Made by a program: the position numbers and the translations under genes. Positions 62,732 through 64,000 of a DNA stretch of 64,000 bases are shown in pieces. The stretch is from positions 37,331-101,330 of the forward strand of contig DAHUXN010000034.1 of assembly GCA_027307115.1 (NCBI GenBank). The letters run 5' to 3'. Position 1 is the first letter of the stretch, and each line of letters opens with the position of its first letter. The notes beneath the pieces were generated by a model. It saw only the letters and a program-made list of their open reading frames with translations, was not told the origin of the DNA and searched no databases. Origin of the DNA: Acidobacteriota bacterium. GTDB taxonomy: Bacteria; Acidobacteriota; Terriglobia; Acidiferrales; UBA7541.

Positions 62732-63502
62732 TCATTGCGCGGTGTACCCGCCATCAATTATCAATTCACTCCCGGTAACAAACTTCGCTTCCTCGGATGC
62801 TAGATAAACGATTCCCCATGCGATGTCATTCGGTTCGCCGATGTGTCCCAGCGGATGTTTTGCGCTAATCATTTTGCGGAAATCCTTTTCGCCTGCAGCT
62901 GATTGTTTTGCGAAGTTCTCAACCATGGGAGTCCAGATAAACCCCGGATGCACAGAATTTACACGGATGTTGTCAGCGGCATAAAGCAACGCGTCGTTCT
63001 TTGCCATGAGCCGTACAGCGCCTTTGGAGGCGTGGTACGGAGGGGCATCCGCTGCGCCAACAAGTCCATAAATGGAGGATAGATTGATGATGCTGCCGCG
63101 ATGCGCGGCCTTCATGTAAGGAATAGCATGCTTCGTGCAGAAGAAAACGCCTTTCACATTCACTGCCATCAGCTTGTCCCATTCCTGCTCGGTCACTTCG
63201 TGGGTAGGCTTATTCGCTCCTGATATTCCGGCGTTGTTCACCAAGACATCGATCTTTCCAAACCTGTTCCGGATCTTGCTAAAAACGTCCTGGACTTCCG
63301 CCTCCCTGGTGACATCCAAATGCCAGTATTCTGCGACACCGCCGGATGAGTTGATTTCCCGAACGAGCTGGGCTCCTTCTGTATCGAGAACGTCGGTCAC
63401 AGCAACAACTGCTCCCTCGTGCGCAAATAACAGGCAAGTCGCCCGGCCGATTCCCAGGGCTCCGCCCGTGACTATACCCACCAGATTTTTCAGCCTATCC
63501 AT
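62732..63502 (-). CDS. Short-chain dehydrogenase/reductase (classical SDR)
   Basis: 256 residues; GAGGAGG precedes ATG 63502. The NAD(P) motif TGGALGIG (12-19), Asp37 after the second strand (favours NAD), NNAG (89-92), and the catalytic Ser143, Tyr156 and Lys160 (YHASK) are all present, as is the C-terminal DGGYT. It resembles 3-oxoacyl-ACP reductase / cyclopentanol- or glucose-dehydrogenase-type SDRs. The substrate cannot be assigned. It stands alone next to the selC region. Confidence 0.93.
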   Translation of the reverse strand: MDRLKNLVGIVTGGALGIGRATCLLFAHEGAVVAVTDVLDTEGAQLVREINSSGGVAEYWHLDVTREAEVQDVFSKIRNRFGKIDVLVNNAGISGANKPTHEVTEQEWDKLMAVNVKGVFFCTKHAIPYMKAAHRGSIINLSSIYGLVGAADAPPYHASKGAVRLMAKNDALLYAADNIRVNSVHPGFIWTPMVENFAKQSAAGEKDFRKMISAKHPLGHIGEPNDIAWGIVYLASEEAKFVTGSELIIDGGYTAQ

Positions 63503-63580
63503 GCCTACCTCCTCGGAGCCAAACGGCCATCGAGCCTTCCCGGCTTGGTGAGCGGCGGCTGCTGTAAGTGAAGAAACTTG

Positions 63581-63656
63581 TGGCGGGGAGCGTGGAGTCG
63601 AACCGCGTGACGGTTCTCTAACGTCTCTGTTTCGGTGGCGTTGCAGCCCACACCGG
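63581..63656 (-). other. tRNA-like 3' fragment with a GCA (Cys) loop and a long variable arm
   Basis: On the minus strand: GTGG-GCTGCAACG-CCAC forms an anticodon-like hairpin holding CTGCAAC (GCA), then GACG...CGTC forms a small variable arm, then CGCGG-TTCGACT-CCACG a T-arm with one mismatch, then CTCCCC-G-CCA. The acceptor plus T strand is 11 bases, one short of a normal tRNA and two short of selC, and no 5' acceptor half is found. The last 25 bases resemble those of the intact selC nearby. Most likely a decayed tRNA, possibly selC-derived. Confidence 0.35.
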
Positions 63657-63851
63657 CAGCCAACTGGAACAATAGTACAACACTGTGTGGCACTTCGGGT
63701 GTGTGTCCCGCAAGAACCTTGACGTGTATTGCAAGCGGCGTCTTAGCGCATCAGCCTGGGCGGAAGCCGTCGTGCTAGCCAGTTGTAGCTATAACCGCTG
63801 CACCGGGTGCCATAGCGTCATGATGCAAGATGAACAGATTCAACAGGACTT

Positions 63852-63950
63852 TGGCGGAAGCGTGTGGGAGTCGAACCCACCATTCGACTCGCTAGGAGCC
63901 GAATCGCCGGCTTTGAAGGCCGGGACAGTCACCGGACCATTTTCGCCTCC
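63852..63950 (-). tRNA. selC: tRNA-Sec (TCA)
   Basis: A 99-base tRNA with CCA. The anticodon loop is CTTCAAA (TCA) on a CCGGC/GCCGG stem. The variable arm is very long (ATTCGGCTC with GAGTCGAAT around CTAG), the T-arm is GTGGG-TTCGACT-CCCAC, and 13 bases separate the T-loop from the discriminator, the 8+5 layout of bacterial tRNA-Sec. This shows the organism has, or had, selenocysteine decoding; selA, selB and selD are not in this window. Confidence 0.93.
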
Positions 63951-64000
63951 GGAGTGCGACCACATCATATCAAAACTTTCCATTGAGGCATCGCGGCGCA

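Noticed and set aside
62128..62757. A 209-codon minus-strand frame
   Set aside because: Mostly antisense to the CBS gene and overlapping the SDR stop; no family features.
1..64000. CRISPR arrays or cas genes
   Set aside because: No series of spaced identical repeats and no Cas-like proteins were seen.

Overview
The window looks like an Acidobacteriota (Terriglobia-type) chromosome. Supporting signs are moderately high GC, two Oar-like TonB-dependent receptors with an N-terminal carboxypeptidase-regulatory domain, an Asp-box (VPS10/sortilin-like) secreted beta-propeller, a YCF48-like propeller, many TPR and OmpA-type envelope proteins, and genes that often lack a Shine-Dalgarno or seem leaderless. 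The lineage is inferred from family content; no rRNA is present.

Layout: (1) 1-3.4 kb is the end of an integrative element: a coiled-coil protein, a DUF5681-like protein, and a compact minus-strand module of small proteins plus a tyrosine recombinase. It ends at a 3' fragment of a tRNA-Val(TAC) next to an intact tRNA-Asp. (2) 3.7-5.1 kb is an ArsR-VOC-SRPBCC operon behind a perfect palindromic operator. (3) 5.2-16.2 kb holds secreted and envelope proteins: the VPS10-like propeller, a protein with a degenerate M48 peptidase domain, a YCF48-like propeller, and a TonB-dependent receptor. (4) 16.5-27.7 kb is an almost complete heme supercluster. ccsA/hemX-hemA-hemC-hemD-hemB-hemL run leftward and hemE-hemN-hemY run rightward, with a Phd/PIN toxin-antitoxin pair between them. 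It covers glutamyl-tRNA to protoporphyrin IX; ferrochelatase is not here. (5) 27.7-35.9 kb holds a hotdog thioesterase, a small TPR protein, a LON-N / MoxR-like AAA+ / ICMT-like methyltransferase / VWA operon, a peroxiredoxin/TlpA-like protein and a GT39-like membrane protein. (6) 36.0-40.9 kb is a reductive pyrimidine catabolism cluster: beta-ureidopropionase-like amidohydrolase, NCS1 permease, LLM-class oxidoreductase, dihydropyrimidinase. (7) 40.9-41.8 kb is a structured non-coding segment. (8) 41.8-52.7 kb encodes an OmpA-like protein and a 2940-residue cyclic beta-1,2-glucan synthase. (9) 52.9-54.6 kb has a divergent tryptophan 2,3-dioxygenase homologue with a zinc alcohol dehydrogenase. 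(10) 54.8-63.5 kb has a second TonB receptor, a TPR protein, a GntR/UTRA regulator, a bacterial aeRF1-like protein, a CBS protein and an SDR. The window closes with tRNA-Sec (selC), preceded by a tRNA-like fragment.

The most useful leads are: the tryptophan dioxygenase homologue that lacks the family's glycine-rich substrate loop; the pyrimidine cluster in which an LLM flavoenzyme occupies the place of the missing dihydropyrimidine dehydrogenase; the methyltransferase coupled into a MoxR/VWA operon; the catalytically dead M48 domain; the structured, G-quadruplex-prone minus-strand segment before ompA; and the Cys-anticodon tRNA-like fragment beside selC. All calls are from reading the sequence; no database search was run.
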